Positions 35,575 to 46,514 are shown, counted from the first letter of the stretch. The stretch: DNA of 64,000 nucleotides from Bacteroidales bacterium (GCA_021647205.1 JAKIVD010000004.1:62001-126000); one strand, 5' to 3'. A program made the numbers and translations. Notes: generated by a model not told the origin, from the letters alone.

Positions 35575-36306
35575 ATGTATTCATTGTTTTTAAAGGAAAT
35601 CAGGAGTTTTTTAAGTTCACTGCTTGGCTACATCGTCATCGTTGTTTTCCTGACGGTGATTGGCCTGTTCCTCTGGGTGTTTCCCGGCAGTTTCAATGTC
35701 CTCGATTTTGGTTATGCCAATGTTGACGGTTTGTTCATAATTGCACCTTTCGTATTTCTCTTCCTGGTGCCGGCAGTTACCATGCGTTCCTTTGCCGACG
35801 AGCAAAAAAGCGGCACCATCGAATTGTTGCTTACCCGGCCTTTGAGCGATATGCAGATTATTTTGGCCAAATTTTTCGCGGCCTTTTCCCTCGTTCTTTT
35901 TTCGCTTTTGCCGACATTGATTTATTATTTCTCGGTTTACCAATTGGGTTTCCCTGCCGGCAACCTTGATTCCGGTGGCTTTTTCGGGTCTTTTCTGGGC
36001 TTGCTGCTCCTGGGGGCTTCTTTTGTTTCGATAGGTATTTTTACCTCTTCGCTTACTGATAACCAGGTCGTTTCTTTTATCGGGGCGGTGCTGATTTCCG
36101 CTTTTCTTTACCTCGGGTTCGAGTTCATTTATTCGCTGGAATGGCTGGGCAGTGTCGCCTTGTTTATCAACTCGCTGGGGATTAGTGCCCACTACAGCTC
36201 CATCAGCAGGGGCGTTGTCGATACCCGCGACCTGGTTTATTTTTTCAGCCTGATGGCTTTCTTTTTGTTGCTCACTAAATTTTCACTGGCACGGCGCCAA
36301 TGGTAA
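35575..36306 (+). CDS. gldF: gliding-associated ABC transporter permease GldF
   Basis: A 243-residue inner-membrane ABC permease (ABC-2 family) of the GldAFG transporter. ATG 35575 (MYSLFLKEIRSFLSSLLGYI) is chosen over the longer frame. Hydrophobic helices are visible: VIVVFLTVIGLFLWVFPGSF, IAPFVFLFLVPAVTMRSFAD, FFAAFSLVLFSLLPTLIYYF, GSFLGLLLLGASFVSIGIFT, SFIGAVLISAFLYLGFEFIY and VYFFSLMAFFLLLTKFSLAR. MRSFADEQKSGTIELLLTRP is the conserved loop of this family. gldG starts inside its last codons (overlap 36300-36306), so translation is coupled. GldA, the ATPase, is not in the window. Confidence 0.9.
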   Translation: MYSLFLKEIRSFLSSLLGYIVIVVFLTVIGLFLWVFPGSFNVLDFGYANVDGLFIIAPFVFLFLVPAVTMRSFADEQKSGTIELLLTRPLSDMQIILAKFFAAFSLVLFSLLPTLIYYFSVYQLGFPAGNLDSGGFFGSFLGLLLLGASFVSIGIFTSSLTDNQVVSFIGAVLISAFLYLGFEFIYSLEWLGSVALFINSLGISAHYSSISRGVVDTRDLVYFFSLMAFFLLLTKFSLARRQW

Positions 36307-38054
36307 ACAAGGCAGCTATGGAAAAAAAGACGAAAAACAGAAAGCGGCAGCACCTCATTCAATTGGCAGGAGTTTTGCTCGTCCTGTTGCTGATCAACCT
36401 GATCAGTTCAATGCTTTTCACGCGTTTTGACCTGACGAGTGAAAAAAGATACACGCTCTCACCTTCCACCAAAAAAATACTGAAAAACCTTGATGACATT
36501 GTTTTTTTCAGGGTTTACCTCGAAGGTGATTTCCCGGCAGGATTTAAACGGCTGCAAAGTGAAACCAAGGAATTGCTGGACGAGTTCAGGGCTTACAACA
36601 AAAACATCCAGTACGAGTTCATCAACCCTTCTGCCAATGAAAATGTGCAGGAAAGAAACGATACTTACCAGCTACTGATGGAACAGGGATTGCAGCCGAC
36701 CAACCTGCAGGTAAAAACGAAAAGCGGTTTGGACCAGCAGGTTATTTTTCCCGGTGCCCTGGTAACCTACAAAAACAATGAAGCACCCATCGAATTGTTG
36801 GATGCCCAAATTAATGTACCCCCCGAAGCAGTACTCAACAACTCCATTCAAAACCTGGAATATAAGTTTACCAATGCCATCAGAAAAATAAGCAGGAAAA
36901 AAAAGCCGGTAATTGCTTTTGTCCGGGGCCATGGTGAGCTGGACGATGATGAAACCTTCGACATTGCCGCTACGCTAGCAGAAGATTATATTGTTGACCG
37001 CCTTGTCCTGAACGGACAGGTAAATGCTTTGGTAAACCGTTCGCTCATCGACTCCGTCAACAACGAATACAAGGTTCTGCCAAAATACGCAGCCATCATT
37101 ATTGCCAAACCCGGTTCGGTTTTTCCCCCCAAAGACAAATTCATCATCGACCAGTACATCATGTACGGCGGGAAAGTTTTGTGGTTGATTGATCCGGTTT
37201 TTGCCAGTATGGACAGCATCCAAAGGCAGGAATCGACAGTAGCTGTACAAAACGATATTGGCCTCCGTGACCAGTTGTTTACTTACGGTGCACGGCTGAA
37301 CGAGAACCTGGTGATGGATTTGGTGGCCCTGTCCATTCCCCTGCGCACCGGACAAATTGGCAACCAACCGCAAATCAGCTTTTTTCCCTGGTATTACTTC
37401 CCTTTGCTTACGCCTTTTTCCAAACATCCCATCGTCAAAAACCTGAACACCATCAAAACGCAGTTTGTCAGCAGTATCGATACAATAAAAAGCGTGAAAG
37501 TAAAGAAGACCATTTTGCTCCAGACTTCCCCTTATTCGAGGCTTGTTCCGGTACCGGCCATGATCAGCCTGGCCATAACACGTGAACAACCTGATGAACG
37601 GTTTTACAGCGGCCCGCCGCAAACAGTGGCCGTTTTACTGGAAGGAGTCTTTCCTTCTGACTTCCGTAACCGGATACCCCCCAGCATTGCAGAAGCCAAA
37701 GAAATCGGCTTCAAAGCTTACAGCAACTCTACAGCCATGATTGTTGTTTCGGATGGGGACATCATCCGCAACCAGTTCTATAAAGGTAAACCTTTGCCCC
37801 TCGGCTATGACCAGTTTACCCGCGAAACCTTTGGCAATAAAGATTTTATCCTTAACGCGCTCAATTACCTGACAGACGGTGCAGATTTGATTTCGCTCCG
37901 CTCGCGCGAACTAAAACTGAGTTTACTCGACAAAACCAAAGTGAACAAGAACCGGCTGCTCTGGCAAATGTTCAATTTACTGGCTCCGGTGTTTCTGGTT
38001 GTGCTGGTCGGGCTTGTTTTAGTATGGTTGCGAAAAAGGAAATATGCTGCCTAG
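36300..38054 (+). CDS. gldG: gliding-associated ABC transporter substrate-binding subunit GldG
   Basis: A 584-residue protein with an N-terminal membrane anchor (LIQLAGVLLVLLLINLISSM) and a C-terminal one (LLAPVFLVVLVGLVLVWLRK) around a large periplasmic domain (ABC-type uncharacterised transport / DUF7088 type). Family marks: FTRFDLTSEKRYTLSPSTKK near the N terminus, IAFVRGHGELDDDETFDIAA and KVLWLIDPVFASMDS. Start is ATG 36300, overlapping gldF; Met7 (36318) is an alternative. It is needed with GldF for gliding and, in several species, T9SS-related functions. It is followed by a DUF4340 gene. Confidence 0.92.
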   Translation: MVNKAAMEKKTKNRKRQHLIQLAGVLLVLLLINLISSMLFTRFDLTSEKRYTLSPSTKKILKNLDDIVFFRVYLEGDFPAGFKRLQSETKELLDEFRAYNKNIQYEFINPSANENVQERNDTYQLLMEQGLQPTNLQVKTKSGLDQQVIFPGALVTYKNNEAPIELLDAQINVPPEAVLNNSIQNLEYKFTNAIRKISRKKKPVIAFVRGHGELDDDETFDIAATLAEDYIVDRLVLNGQVNALVNRSLIDSVNNEYKVLPKYAAIIIAKPGSVFPPKDKFIIDQYIMYGGKVLWLIDPVFASMDSIQRQESTVAVQNDIGLRDQLFTYGARLNENLVMDLVALSIPLRTGQIGNQPQISFFPWYYFPLLTPFSKHPIVKNLNTIKTQFVSSIDTIKSVKVKKTILLQTSPYSRLVPVPAMISLAITREQPDERFYSGPPQTVAVLLEGVFPSDFRNRIPPSIAEAKEIGFKAYSNSTAMIVVSDGDIIRNQFYKGKPLPLGYDQFTRETFGNKDFILNALNYLTDGADLISLRSRELKLSLLDKTKVNKNRLLWQMFNLLAPVFLVVLVGLVLVWLRKRKYAA

Positions 38055-38211
38055 GAAATGACTGAAAAATGGCCACGAATGCACTAATGGATTGTATTCG
38101 TCGTCAGACTACTAATACTACGAGTCAAAATAGTGGTCAGACGAATGATGAATAATAAATGATTGAATACAGAGATACAGAATAGTCATCAGACCACTAA
38201 ATACATTAAAA

Positions 38212-39267
38212 ATGAAAAAAAACAGACCCCTCATTTTTATTCTGCTCTTTCTGGCAGTCGTTGCGGTTTTCCTGGTCAGCAGGAACAATTCGAGCACGTT
38301 GCAGGAAAAGGAAACGGGATTTGCCATTGCCGACACTTCGGCGGTGACGCGGATTTTTATTGCCGACAAAAAGGATCACACCGTGCTGCTTGAACGTAGC
38401 GGTAATGGCTGGCTGCTTAACGGGAAATTTCCGACCAGTACACGGATGGTGGAAATATTACTCGAAACCATGCACGACATCAAAGTCAGGGCGCCGGTTT
38501 CACTCTCGAGCCACGACAATATCGTGAGCCGCATGGCGGTCATTGGCATCAAGGTGGAGGTTTACGAGATGGTTTATCGCATCAACCTGTTCGACAAGAT
38601 TAAACTGTTCAGGCACGAGGCACTGACCAAAGTCTTTTATGTGGGCGATGCCACACAGAACAACAGGGGCACTTACATGCTGATGGAAGGTGCCGAACGT
38701 CCGTATATCACTTACCTGCCTTCGTTGCGCGGGTTTATTACTACACGCTTTTCAGCCCTGGAAGATGACTGGAAAAGCCATGCGGTTTTCAACAACAAGC
38801 TCATCGACATCCAAAGCCTGAGCCTTATTTTTGCTGAAGGACCGGAAAACAGCTTTAAAGTGGAAGTTAACGATGCAAGGGGGAATTACAAACTCACTGC
38901 TATACAGGACAACAGGAGCGTCACCAATTACGACACCCTGAAAGTTTTAAACCTGCTGACCTCTTTTGCCGATTTGCGCTACGAAACCCGGCTGAACAGC
39001 ATTCTTCAGCCCGAAACAATCGACTCCATTGTGGCATCACCTTTTTTATATGAAATTACTCTGGAAGATCGCCGGCAGGGTACGCGCTATGTACGTGCTT
39101 TCAGGCGTGCAGCCACTCCCGACGGGCTGTCAGACGGGGAGGGTGGCCTCATCCCGGTTGACCATGATCGTTTTTACGCCCTCATCAATGATGGTGAGGA
39201 TTTTGTGCTGATGCAGTATTTTGTTTTTGACAGGGTGCTGAAACCGTTGAGTTACTACGAGAAATAG
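38212..39267 (+). CDS. DUF4340 domain-containing protein
   Basis: A 351-residue protein with one N-terminal membrane helix (PLIFILLFLAVVAVFLVSRN) and a periplasmic DUF4340 domain (ERSGNGWLLNGKFPTSTRMV, KVFYVGDATQNNRGTYMLME, YLPSLRGFITTRFSALEDDW). DUF4340 genes commonly follow GldG-like genes of ABC-2 transporters in several phyla, so a role with GldFG is a reasonable inference. It lies 157 bases after gldG. The function is unknown. Confidence 0.85.
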   Translation: MKKNRPLIFILLFLAVVAVFLVSRNNSSTLQEKETGFAIADTSAVTRIFIADKKDHTVLLERSGNGWLLNGKFPTSTRMVEILLETMHDIKVRAPVSLSSHDNIVSRMAVIGIKVEVYEMVYRINLFDKIKLFRHEALTKVFYVGDATQNNRGTYMLMEGAERPYITYLPSLRGFITTRFSALEDDWKSHAVFNNKLIDIQSLSLIFAEGPENSFKVEVNDARGNYKLTAIQDNRSVTNYDTLKVLNLLTSFADLRYETRLNSILQPETIDSIVASPFLYEITLEDRRQGTRYVRAFRRAATPDGLSDGEGGLIPVDHDRFYALINDGEDFVLMQYFVFDRVLKPLSYYEK

Positions 39268-39593
39268 TTCCCCATTCGTTTCCTGCAATTCAACCCCCTT
39301 TTACGGTGGTTTGTGTGCTGATGGTAAGAAATCTCCCCGGAGAATGGATTGCTCTCAGGGGAATGTTTCTTGCTGCGCTGATTGTCTGTCCATACAGGTG
39401 GGCCTTTAGGATAACAAACGGCTTACCCCCTTTGCTTCTGTTTTAGCGCTTTCGATTTACCTATGGGCACGCCCCTACATTAATTTCAAAACAAGCGCGC
39501 ATTATTTTGGGTGCAGCGAAAACCAACCGCTTTTACAATAAAAAAAGGCTGCCCAAACCGGGCAGCCCTTTTCTTCATTAATTAATTTGTAGC
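39268..39593. other. 326-base intergenic stretch with terminator only
   Basis: No open reading frame of family-like character. The only structured element is the hairpin near 39541-39572 (listed separately). A short palindrome CTCCCCGGAGA sits near 39333-39343. Confidence 0.4.
39541..39572 (-). terminator. terminator of gdhA
   Basis: Stem GGCTGCCC / GGGCAGCC with a 5-base loop; on the minus strand it is followed by a T run (TTTTTTTATT). It lies 22 bases beyond the gdhA stop. Confidence 0.88.
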
Positions 39594-40961
<1,368 letters not shown>

Positions 40962-41039
40962 TTAAACTCACTATAATTTCACTTCAATATTACGAAAATT
41001 GCCTGCGGAAATTTTACTTCCCCGTTTGAATTGAGGGAA

Positions 41040-41070
41040 TCACGTAGGGTTTTAAGTGTTTCACGTAGGG
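41040..41070. promoter_or_regulatory. direct repeat TCACGTAGGG upstream of gdhA
   Basis: TCACGTAGGG occurs at 41040-41049 and 41061-41070, 21 bases apart (two helical turns), about 100 bases upstream of the gdhA start. The spacing is typical of a dimeric activator or repressor binding to one face. Function is inferred. Confidence 0.35.
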
Positions 41071-41117
41071 GGAGGGGATTTGACATTTTAGATGTGGGAT
41101 TTGAGAATTGCAATTCC

Positions 41118-42992
41118 TCACTCCCCTTTGCCCGGTTCAAAAACCGTCAGGGTCAAGTCGTCAACCAAAACCGTTCCCCTGCCCCTGTTCCAGAAATAAA
41201 TTTTCAGCACATCTTTTTCCGACCGGACTTCGGGGGTCAGGTAATCGAAACTTATTTTATTCCATTTACCGGTTTGGAGGCTTCGGTTTTCGGGCAGTGA
41301 ACGAATGTTCAGTGCTTTATATTTGTAAGTTTTTCCCCTGTGCTGAAAACTGACGGCCAATAAAAAATCCTTTTGTGCTCTTTCGCTTTGCGGAAATACA
41401 TAAAATTCTATCCTCAACCAGGCATGGTCTTCTTCTGTTAAGGCTTCAAAACTGCTTTCAAACAAGTTAAAATACAAAAGGGTGCTGTCGAACTGAAAGG
41501 CAGTTTTTCCGTTGTGCGACAATTCTTTTGTAAAAAACCTGTTGTGTTTTTTTGATGGGTTTTCAAAATCGAAGTCCGTGAGCACCCGGCTTTTATAACC
41601 CGATTCATCTTCCAGTATTTCTTTTCCTTCCAGCCACCGGTTCACCAGTAAAAGTTTTTGGTCTTCGGGTGATGTTGTTGTTTTGGCGAAAACCTTTTTG
41701 TAGTAAGCAAAGGTCATCCGGTCGCCGCTTAAAATGTTGTTTCGCATCTGCCAGGTTTGAAACAGGTTAAGAACAATCAGGAAAAAGGCCGCAACAGCAA
41801 ACAGCCCTTTGTAAAAAGATACCGATTTTGAAAGCCGCTGAATAAAATAGCCCAGTGGGATGGCCATCACCGCATAAGATTGAACAAGAGCCCGCTGGCT
41901 GAAACAATTGGCATACCACCAGCAGGACCAGCTCGAAACCAGGTAAAGGTTCAGGAGGAAGAAAACAAAAAGGGGATAAAAAATTTCCCGCTTGTATTGA
42001 TGAGTAAAATAAAAACCCCAAACCGCAAAAACCATCAGGGGAGTGTACACAAACCAGCCCTTCCTGAAACTGAACAACGTTTGCAGCGTGTGGGGAGCAA
42101 GAAAGTCAAAACCTTCCCCGGCATTGGTGTAGCTGTAGTAAAGATAGTCGCTACTGAATATTTTCCAGTAGGCTACCTGAAGCGAACCAATCAGCAAAAG
42201 AACCAACACAAAGGACAGCAACTGCAATTTGTGCTGTTTGAACAGGGTCAGTTTGTTTTTCAGGTTGCTGCTGCCGGATACGCCCCAAAGCAGGGGAATG
42301 AGCAAGACAATTATTTCGCTTGGCCGTGCCAAAATCAGGACTCCGGAAACAACAGCGAGCCACAGGATGTGTTTTTGCTCCCGGTCTTCGTGCCAACGGA
42401 TGGTCAGCCATAAAACGAGGGCATACAGGGTGAACAGGTGGTTGTGGGCCAGCTCGGCGTTAAAAATACTTTGGTCAAAATAATTGGTGCCAAAAAACAG
42501 CAACAGCAAGGTGATGGCAGTGGTCTTGTCGCTAAAGAACTTCAACAAAACCTTTCGCAAAGCGAACAAGCCAACCAAGGTATAAAAGGTGCTGCCAATG
42601 ATAATTCCCCACTGGTAGGGCAGTGAAAACCCGTCTGCCGGCCAGGCAGTAAACAAAGCAAAAAGATGGGAAAGAAAAAAGAAAGGAGCATAAAGAAAGG
42701 CCATGCCCATGCTGTATTTCATGATCCAATAGCCTGCCGGGCCGGGACTGGCCTGGTAAAAACTCACTGAAGGATTGTAAGTGTCCAGAATTTCCTGTAA
42801 CTGCGCCATGTTGCTCAACCCGAGATCGTGGTAAATGAATGTAAACGGGAGGTACAAATAGTAACCGAACACATCGAAATTGATGGGGTTGTTGTGTGGG
42901 AAAAAGAAACGGGAAATTAAGACGCACAGGGTAATTAAACCAACGGCCTGTAACGAGTGCGCTTTAATTCGTGAAAGCTTTAAACCTAACAT
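41118..42992 (-). CDS. GT-C type membrane glycosyltransferase-like protein with C-terminal jelly-roll region
   Basis: A 624-residue integral membrane protein. Residues ~1-430 hold about 12 hydrophobic helices with the GT39/ArnT-like theme: an early charged loop (NPINFDVFGYYLYLPF), LLLFFGTNYFDQSIFNAELA and YLVSSWSCWWYANCFSQRAL. Residues ~450-620 are soluble and beta-rich, e.g. YKSRVLTDFDFENPSKKHNR and KIYFWNRGRGTVLVDDLTLT, resembling CBM/jelly-roll domains. GT-C enzymes move sugars from polyprenyl phosphate on the periplasmic side. The GT2 gene 27 bases upstream probably makes that donor. Acceptor unknown; assignment is by topology and context, not by conserved catalytic residues. Confidence 0.72.
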   Translation of the reverse strand: MLGLKLSRIKAHSLQAVGLITLCVLISRFFFPHNNPINFDVFGYYLYLPFTFIYHDLGLSNMAQLQEILDTYNPSVSFYQASPGPAGYWIMKYSMGMAFLYAPFFFLSHLFALFTAWPADGFSLPYQWGIIIGSTFYTLVGLFALRKVLLKFFSDKTTAITLLLLFFGTNYFDQSIFNAELAHNHLFTLYALVLWLTIRWHEDREQKHILWLAVVSGVLILARPSEIIVLLIPLLWGVSGSSNLKNKLTLFKQHKLQLLSFVLVLLLIGSLQVAYWKIFSSDYLYYSYTNAGEGFDFLAPHTLQTLFSFRKGWFVYTPLMVFAVWGFYFTHQYKREIFYPLFVFFLLNLYLVSSWSCWWYANCFSQRALVQSYAVMAIPLGYFIQRLSKSVSFYKGLFAVAAFFLIVLNLFQTWQMRNNILSGDRMTFAYYKKVFAKTTTSPEDQKLLLVNRWLEGKEILEDESGYKSRVLTDFDFENPSKKHNRFFTKELSHNGKTAFQFDSTLLYFNLFESSFEALTEEDHAWLRIEFYVFPQSERAQKDFLLAVSFQHRGKTYKYKALNIRSLPENRSLQTGKWNKISFDYLTPEVRSEKDVLKIYFWNRGRGTVLVDDLTLTVFEPGKGE

Positions 42993-43019
42993 AAACTGAT
43001 GAAATCTGCTTCCGCAAAT

Positions 43020-43739
43020 TTAAGGTTTAAACAGATTGTATTTCAATATGCTGAAGATGGCGCGCATCCCGTCTTTCCAGCCAATTTTTTTACCGTCCTG
43101 GTAGGTGCGGCCATAATAAGAAATGCCTACTTCGTAAATCCTGATTCCCTCAACCCTTGAAACTTTTGCCGTGACTTCCGGCTCAAAACCAAAGCGTTTT
43201 TCCTTTAATTCGAGACCTTTAATAATGTCGGTCCTGAACAGTTTGTAGCAGGTTTCCATATCGGTCAGGTTCAGGTTGGTGAACATATTGGACAGGGAAG
43301 TCAGGAATTTGTTTCCGATGGAATGCCAGAAAAAGAGGATACGGTGTGCTTCGCCGCCCATAAAGCGCGAACCATAAACCACGTCGGCAAAGCCGTCCAC
43401 TACCGGTTTCAAAAGCTTGTTGTATTCTTCCGGGTCGTATTCAAGGTCGGCATCCTGAATAATGAGGTAATTCCCTGTTGCTTCCCTTATGCCCCTGTGC
43501 AACGCTGCCCCCTTGCCCATATTTTTTTCTTGTTCAAAAAACCGGATGTCGTGGCCGGGATGGTTTTGGATGTAATCGTTGACAACTTCGGCTGTTTGGT
43601 CCGTGGAGAAATCGTTGACAATAATCAATTCTTTGCTGAATCTGCCAATAAGTTGAACAGCCAGCACTTTGTCGAGGATGAGATGAATGGTCGGGGCTTC
43701 ATTATATGCCGGAATAATGATGGAAAGTTTGGAAGACAT
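43020..43739 (-). CDS. GT2 family glycosyltransferase (DPM1/polyprenyl-phosphate sugar synthase-like)
   Basis: A 239-residue cytoplasmic or membrane-associated transferase. The GT2 nucleotide-sugar motifs are clear: [54 protein letters not shown] and [20 protein letters not shown] (DxD-like DAD). Close relatives transfer mannose or glucose from GDP- or UDP-sugar to polyprenyl phosphate. No C-terminal membrane helix is seen. It precedes the GT-C gene by 27 bases and likely supplies it with lipid-linked sugar. A -7 element is at 43758-43766. Confidence 0.92.
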   Translation of the reverse strand: MSSKLSIIIPAYNEAPTIHLILDKVLAVQLIGRFSKELIIVNDFSTDQTAEVVNDYIQNHPGHDIRFFEQEKNMGKGAALHRGIREATGNYLIIQDADLEYDPEEYNKLLKPVVDGFADVVYGSRFMGGEAHRILFFWHSIGNKFLTSLSNMFTNLNLTDMETCYKLFRTDIIKGLELKEKRFGFEPEVTAKVSRVEGIRIYEVGISYYGRTYQDGKKIGWKDGMRAIFSILKYNLFKP

Positions 43740-43757
43740 GAAAAATTTATTTGTCCG

Positions 43758-43766
43758 GCAAAAATA
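43758..43766 (-). promoter_or_regulatory. -7 promoter element for the GT2/GT-C pair
   Basis: Minus-strand TATTTTTGC, perfect match to TAnnTTTGC, 19 bases before the GT2 ATG. Confidence 0.5.
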
Positions 43767-44031
43767 AGAAAAGCGGGGGCAGCCACAACTTATGGTTGCG
43801 ATTTTGCGTTATACCAAATGACCCGGGACTTACGGATTGTCGTTCGCAGATTCTCACTTCCTTGTTTTTGTCAGGCAGGCTGATCGCTGTTTCCCCTTTC
43901 CCGTGCGGGGAAATCATTTTGCATACAGCACAATATGCGTGTTCTTGTTGCGTAATTGAAAGATGTTTTAAGACTGAATATAAATTAGATAACTAATGTT
44001 ATATTTTTAACAGTATATTTATTTTAAGTAG

Positions 44032-44040
44032 TAAATTTGC
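44032..44040 (+). promoter_or_regulatory. -7 promoter element for maeB
   Basis: TAAATTTGC, perfect -7 match, 20 bases before the ATG at 44061. No -33 match seen. Confidence 0.5.
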
Positions 44041-44060
44041 GCCAATCAACATTTACTTTT

Positions 44061-46325
44061 ATGGACAAATTATTTAGAAAAGACGCCTTCAATTACCATG
44101 CATTGGGACGTCCGGGAAAAATTGAGGTAATACCCACAAAACCGTACTCCACCCAGCGTGATCTTTCACTGGCTTATACACCGGGTGTGGCCGATCCCTG
44201 TCTTGCCATCGACAAGAACAAGGAGGATGTTTACAAATATACAGCCAAGGGAAACCTTGTTGCCGTCATTTCCAACGGAACAGCGGTACTTGGCTTGGGC
44301 AATATCGGGCCCGAAGCAGGAAAACCTGTCATGGAAGGAAAGGGATTGCTTTTTAAAATATTTGCCGACATTGATGTATTCGACATCGAAGTGGACGAAA
44401 CGGATGTGGACAAGTTTATACAGACCGTTAAAGCCATTGCCCCCACTTTTGGTGGTATTAACCTCGAAGACATCAAAGCCCCTGAATGTTTTGAAATCGA
44501 ACAACGCCTGAAAGAGGAGCTCGATATTCCCATCATGCATGACGACCAGCACGGCACGGCCATCATTACGTCGGCAGGATTGTTGAATGCACTGGAAATC
44601 AACAATAAAAAAATTGAAGACATAAAAATCGTGGTGAATGGCGCCGGCGCTGCCTCCGTTTCGTGTACCCGTTTGTACATCGCACTCGGTGCCAATCCCG
44701 ACAACATCATTATGCTCGACAGCCGGGGCGTTTTGCACAAGGACAGAACCGATATGAATGAGACCAAAAAGCAATTCGCAACCAACAAACCGGTTCACAC
44801 ACTTGCCGAGGCATTAAAAGGTGCCGACATGTTCCTCGGGCTTTCGGTGGGTGGTGTCATGAAAAAGGAAATGCTGCTTTCAATGGCAGAGCGGCCCATT
44901 GTGTTTGCCCTTGCCAACCCAACCCCCGAGATTTCCTACGAAGTAGCCATGGAAACACGCGACGATCTCGTGATGGCAACAGGGCGCTCCGATTACCCAA
45001 ACCAGATCAACAATGTGCTGGGGTTTCCATTTATTTTCAGGGGGGCCATGGACGTTAGGGCAAGTGCGATTAACGAAGAAATGAAGCTGGCTGCTTCCAA
45101 AGCACTGGCACAGCTGGCCAAAGAACCGGTGCCCGAAGAGGTGAACATTGCTTTTAATGTGCAAAACCTGAAGTTCGGCCGCGATTACATCATCCCCAAA
45201 CCAACTGACCCGCGACTTATCGAAAGGGTGGCACCGGCCGTTGCCAAAGCAGCCATTGAAAGCGGAATCGCCGGAAGCCCGATTACCGACTGGCCTGCCT
45301 ATGTCGAGGAACTGAGAAAAAGGCTGGGTCTTTCGAACAAGCTGAAAATGCAAATGAAAGCCGCATGTAAACGCAAGCCGAAACGCGTGGTCCTTGCCGA
45401 TGCCCAGCGGTACAATATGCTGAAAGCTGCAGAAATCGTGAAAAACGAAAACCTTGCCGTGCCGGTTTTACTGGGTGATAAGGAAGTAATTGAGGGCATC
45501 ATCCGTAAAAATGAACTGGAACTTGATGGTGTTGAAATTATTGACAATAAATGTAAGGAAGAGAAAAACAGGCGCCAGGAGTTTGCGAAGATATTACTTG
45601 AAAAACAGCAACGAAAAGGGATGACACCAACCTCGGCATTGGATGCCATGTTGCACCGCAATTACTTTGCCCCCATGCTGGTTGAAACAGCCTATGCCGA
45701 TGCAGTTTTGTCAGGTTTAACACGAAATTATCCTGATTCCATCAGGCCATTCTTACAGATAATCGGGAAAAGGGACGATACCCGCATCGTTAGTGGGATG
45801 TATATTTTTAATGGAAAAGAAGGCCCCCTTTTCCTGAGTGACTGTACCGTTAACCAGGAACCCTGCGCGAAAGACCTGGTGGACATCACACTGCAAACTG
45901 CTGAAGAAGTCAGAAGGTTTAAAATAGAGCCCCGTATCGCCATGCTTTCTTATTCCAACTTTGGTTCGGTAAAGGGAAGGGTTCCCGATTGCCAGAGAGA
46001 AGCCGTGGAAATATTGCACAGAGACCACCCGGGCCTGATCGTTGATGGTGAAATGCAAGCCAGTATTGCAATGAATCCCGAACTGGCCAAAGACTCGTTC
46101 CCCTTCTCCAAACTGAATGGAAAAAAGGCAAATACGCTTATTTTCCCAAACCTGGCAGCGGCCAATATCGCACAAAAACTGATGCAGCAAATTACGGACA
46201 TCGAAGTTATCGGCCCTGTTTTGAACGGAATGAAAAAACCGGCCCATGTTTTGCAAATGGGCAGCGGGGTCAACGAAATTGTTAACATGATCATGGTGGC
46301 TGTGATGGATGCACAGAAAAGGTAA
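44061..46325 (+). CDS. maeB: NADP-dependent malic enzyme with phosphotransacetylase-like C-terminal domain
   Basis: Decarboxylates malate to pyruvate with NADP reduction. The 754-residue length and two-part build fit the MaeB class. N-terminal malic domain (to ~residue 425): YSTQRDLSLAYTPGVADPC, SNGTAVLGLGNIGPEAGKPV, IMHDDQHGTAI, NGAGAASVSCTRLYIALGA and VFALANPTPEISY. Residues ~430-754 form the phosphotransacetylase-like domain (KRVVLADAQRYNMLKAAEIV, GEMQASIAMNPEL, LIFPNLAAANIAQKLMQQ), in relatives a site for acetyl-CoA regulation and thought to be inactive as PTA. The start is ATG 44061; the TTG at 44037 is inside the promoter. mdh lies 1.5 kb downstream. Confidence 0.95.
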   Translation: MDKLFRKDAFNYHALGRPGKIEVIPTKPYSTQRDLSLAYTPGVADPCLAIDKNKEDVYKYTAKGNLVAVISNGTAVLGLGNIGPEAGKPVMEGKGLLFKIFADIDVFDIEVDETDVDKFIQTVKAIAPTFGGINLEDIKAPECFEIEQRLKEELDIPIMHDDQHGTAIITSAGLLNALEINNKKIEDIKIVVNGAGAASVSCTRLYIALGANPDNIIMLDSRGVLHKDRTDMNETKKQFATNKPVHTLAEALKGADMFLGLSVGGVMKKEMLLSMAERPIVFALANPTPEISYEVAMETRDDLVMATGRSDYPNQINNVLGFPFIFRGAMDVRASAINEEMKLAASKALAQLAKEPVPEEVNIAFNVQNLKFGRDYIIPKPTDPRLIERVAPAVAKAAIESGIAGSPITDWPAYVEELRKRLGLSNKLKMQMKAACKRKPKRVVLADAQRYNMLKAAEIVKNENLAVPVLLGDKEVIEGIIRKNELELDGVEIIDNKCKEEKNRRQEFAKILLEKQQRKGMTPTSALDAMLHRNYFAPMLVETAYADAVLSGLTRNYPDSIRPFLQIIGKRDDTRIVSGMYIFNGKEGPLFLSDCTVNQEPCAKDLVDITLQTAEEVRRFKIEPRIAMLSYSNFGSVKGRVPDCQREAVEILHRDHPGLIVDGEMQASIAMNPELAKDSFPFSKLNGKKANTLIFPNLAAANIAQKLMQQITDIEVIGPVLNGMKKPAHVLQMGSGVNEIVNMIMVAVMDAQKR

Positions 46326-46341
46326 ACGGCCACCACGCTTT

Positions 46342-46390
46342 ATCCCGGTTGCCTCGCTGAAATTCAATGCCTCCGGGATTTTGTTTTTAT
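46342..46390 (+). terminator. possible terminator after maeB
   Basis: ATCCCGG / CCGGGAT, 7 bp, 24-base loop, followed by TTTTGTTTTT. Confidence 0.5.
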
Positions 46391-46514
46391 CCGTTTCCTT
46401 TCAACATGCTGCAATGCCTTTCGCAGTGGTGATGTGAAATGTTTTGCCTTCATTGGAAATAATTAATTTAATTTGCACTGAAATAGTATACGAAACCCAC
46501 TTGAGCTTTTACCT

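Larger units (their letters stand above)
43740..44060. other. 321-base divergent intergenic region
   Basis: Carries the GT2 promoter near 43758 and the maeB -7 box at 44032. TTTCCCC / GGGGAAA (43890-43896 with 43907-43913) can form a hairpin of unknown role. No gene seen. Confidence 0.45.

Noticed and set aside
35617-36192. 191-codon frame antisense to gldF
   Set aside because: Composition (Gln/Glu/Arg-rich) is what reversed membrane codons give; not a gene.
38055-38211. Short GTCAGAC-type repeats between gldG and DUF4340
   Set aside because: Three degenerate similar words and one 8-bp inverted pair (TAGTGGTC/GACCACTA); too short to support an element or operator.
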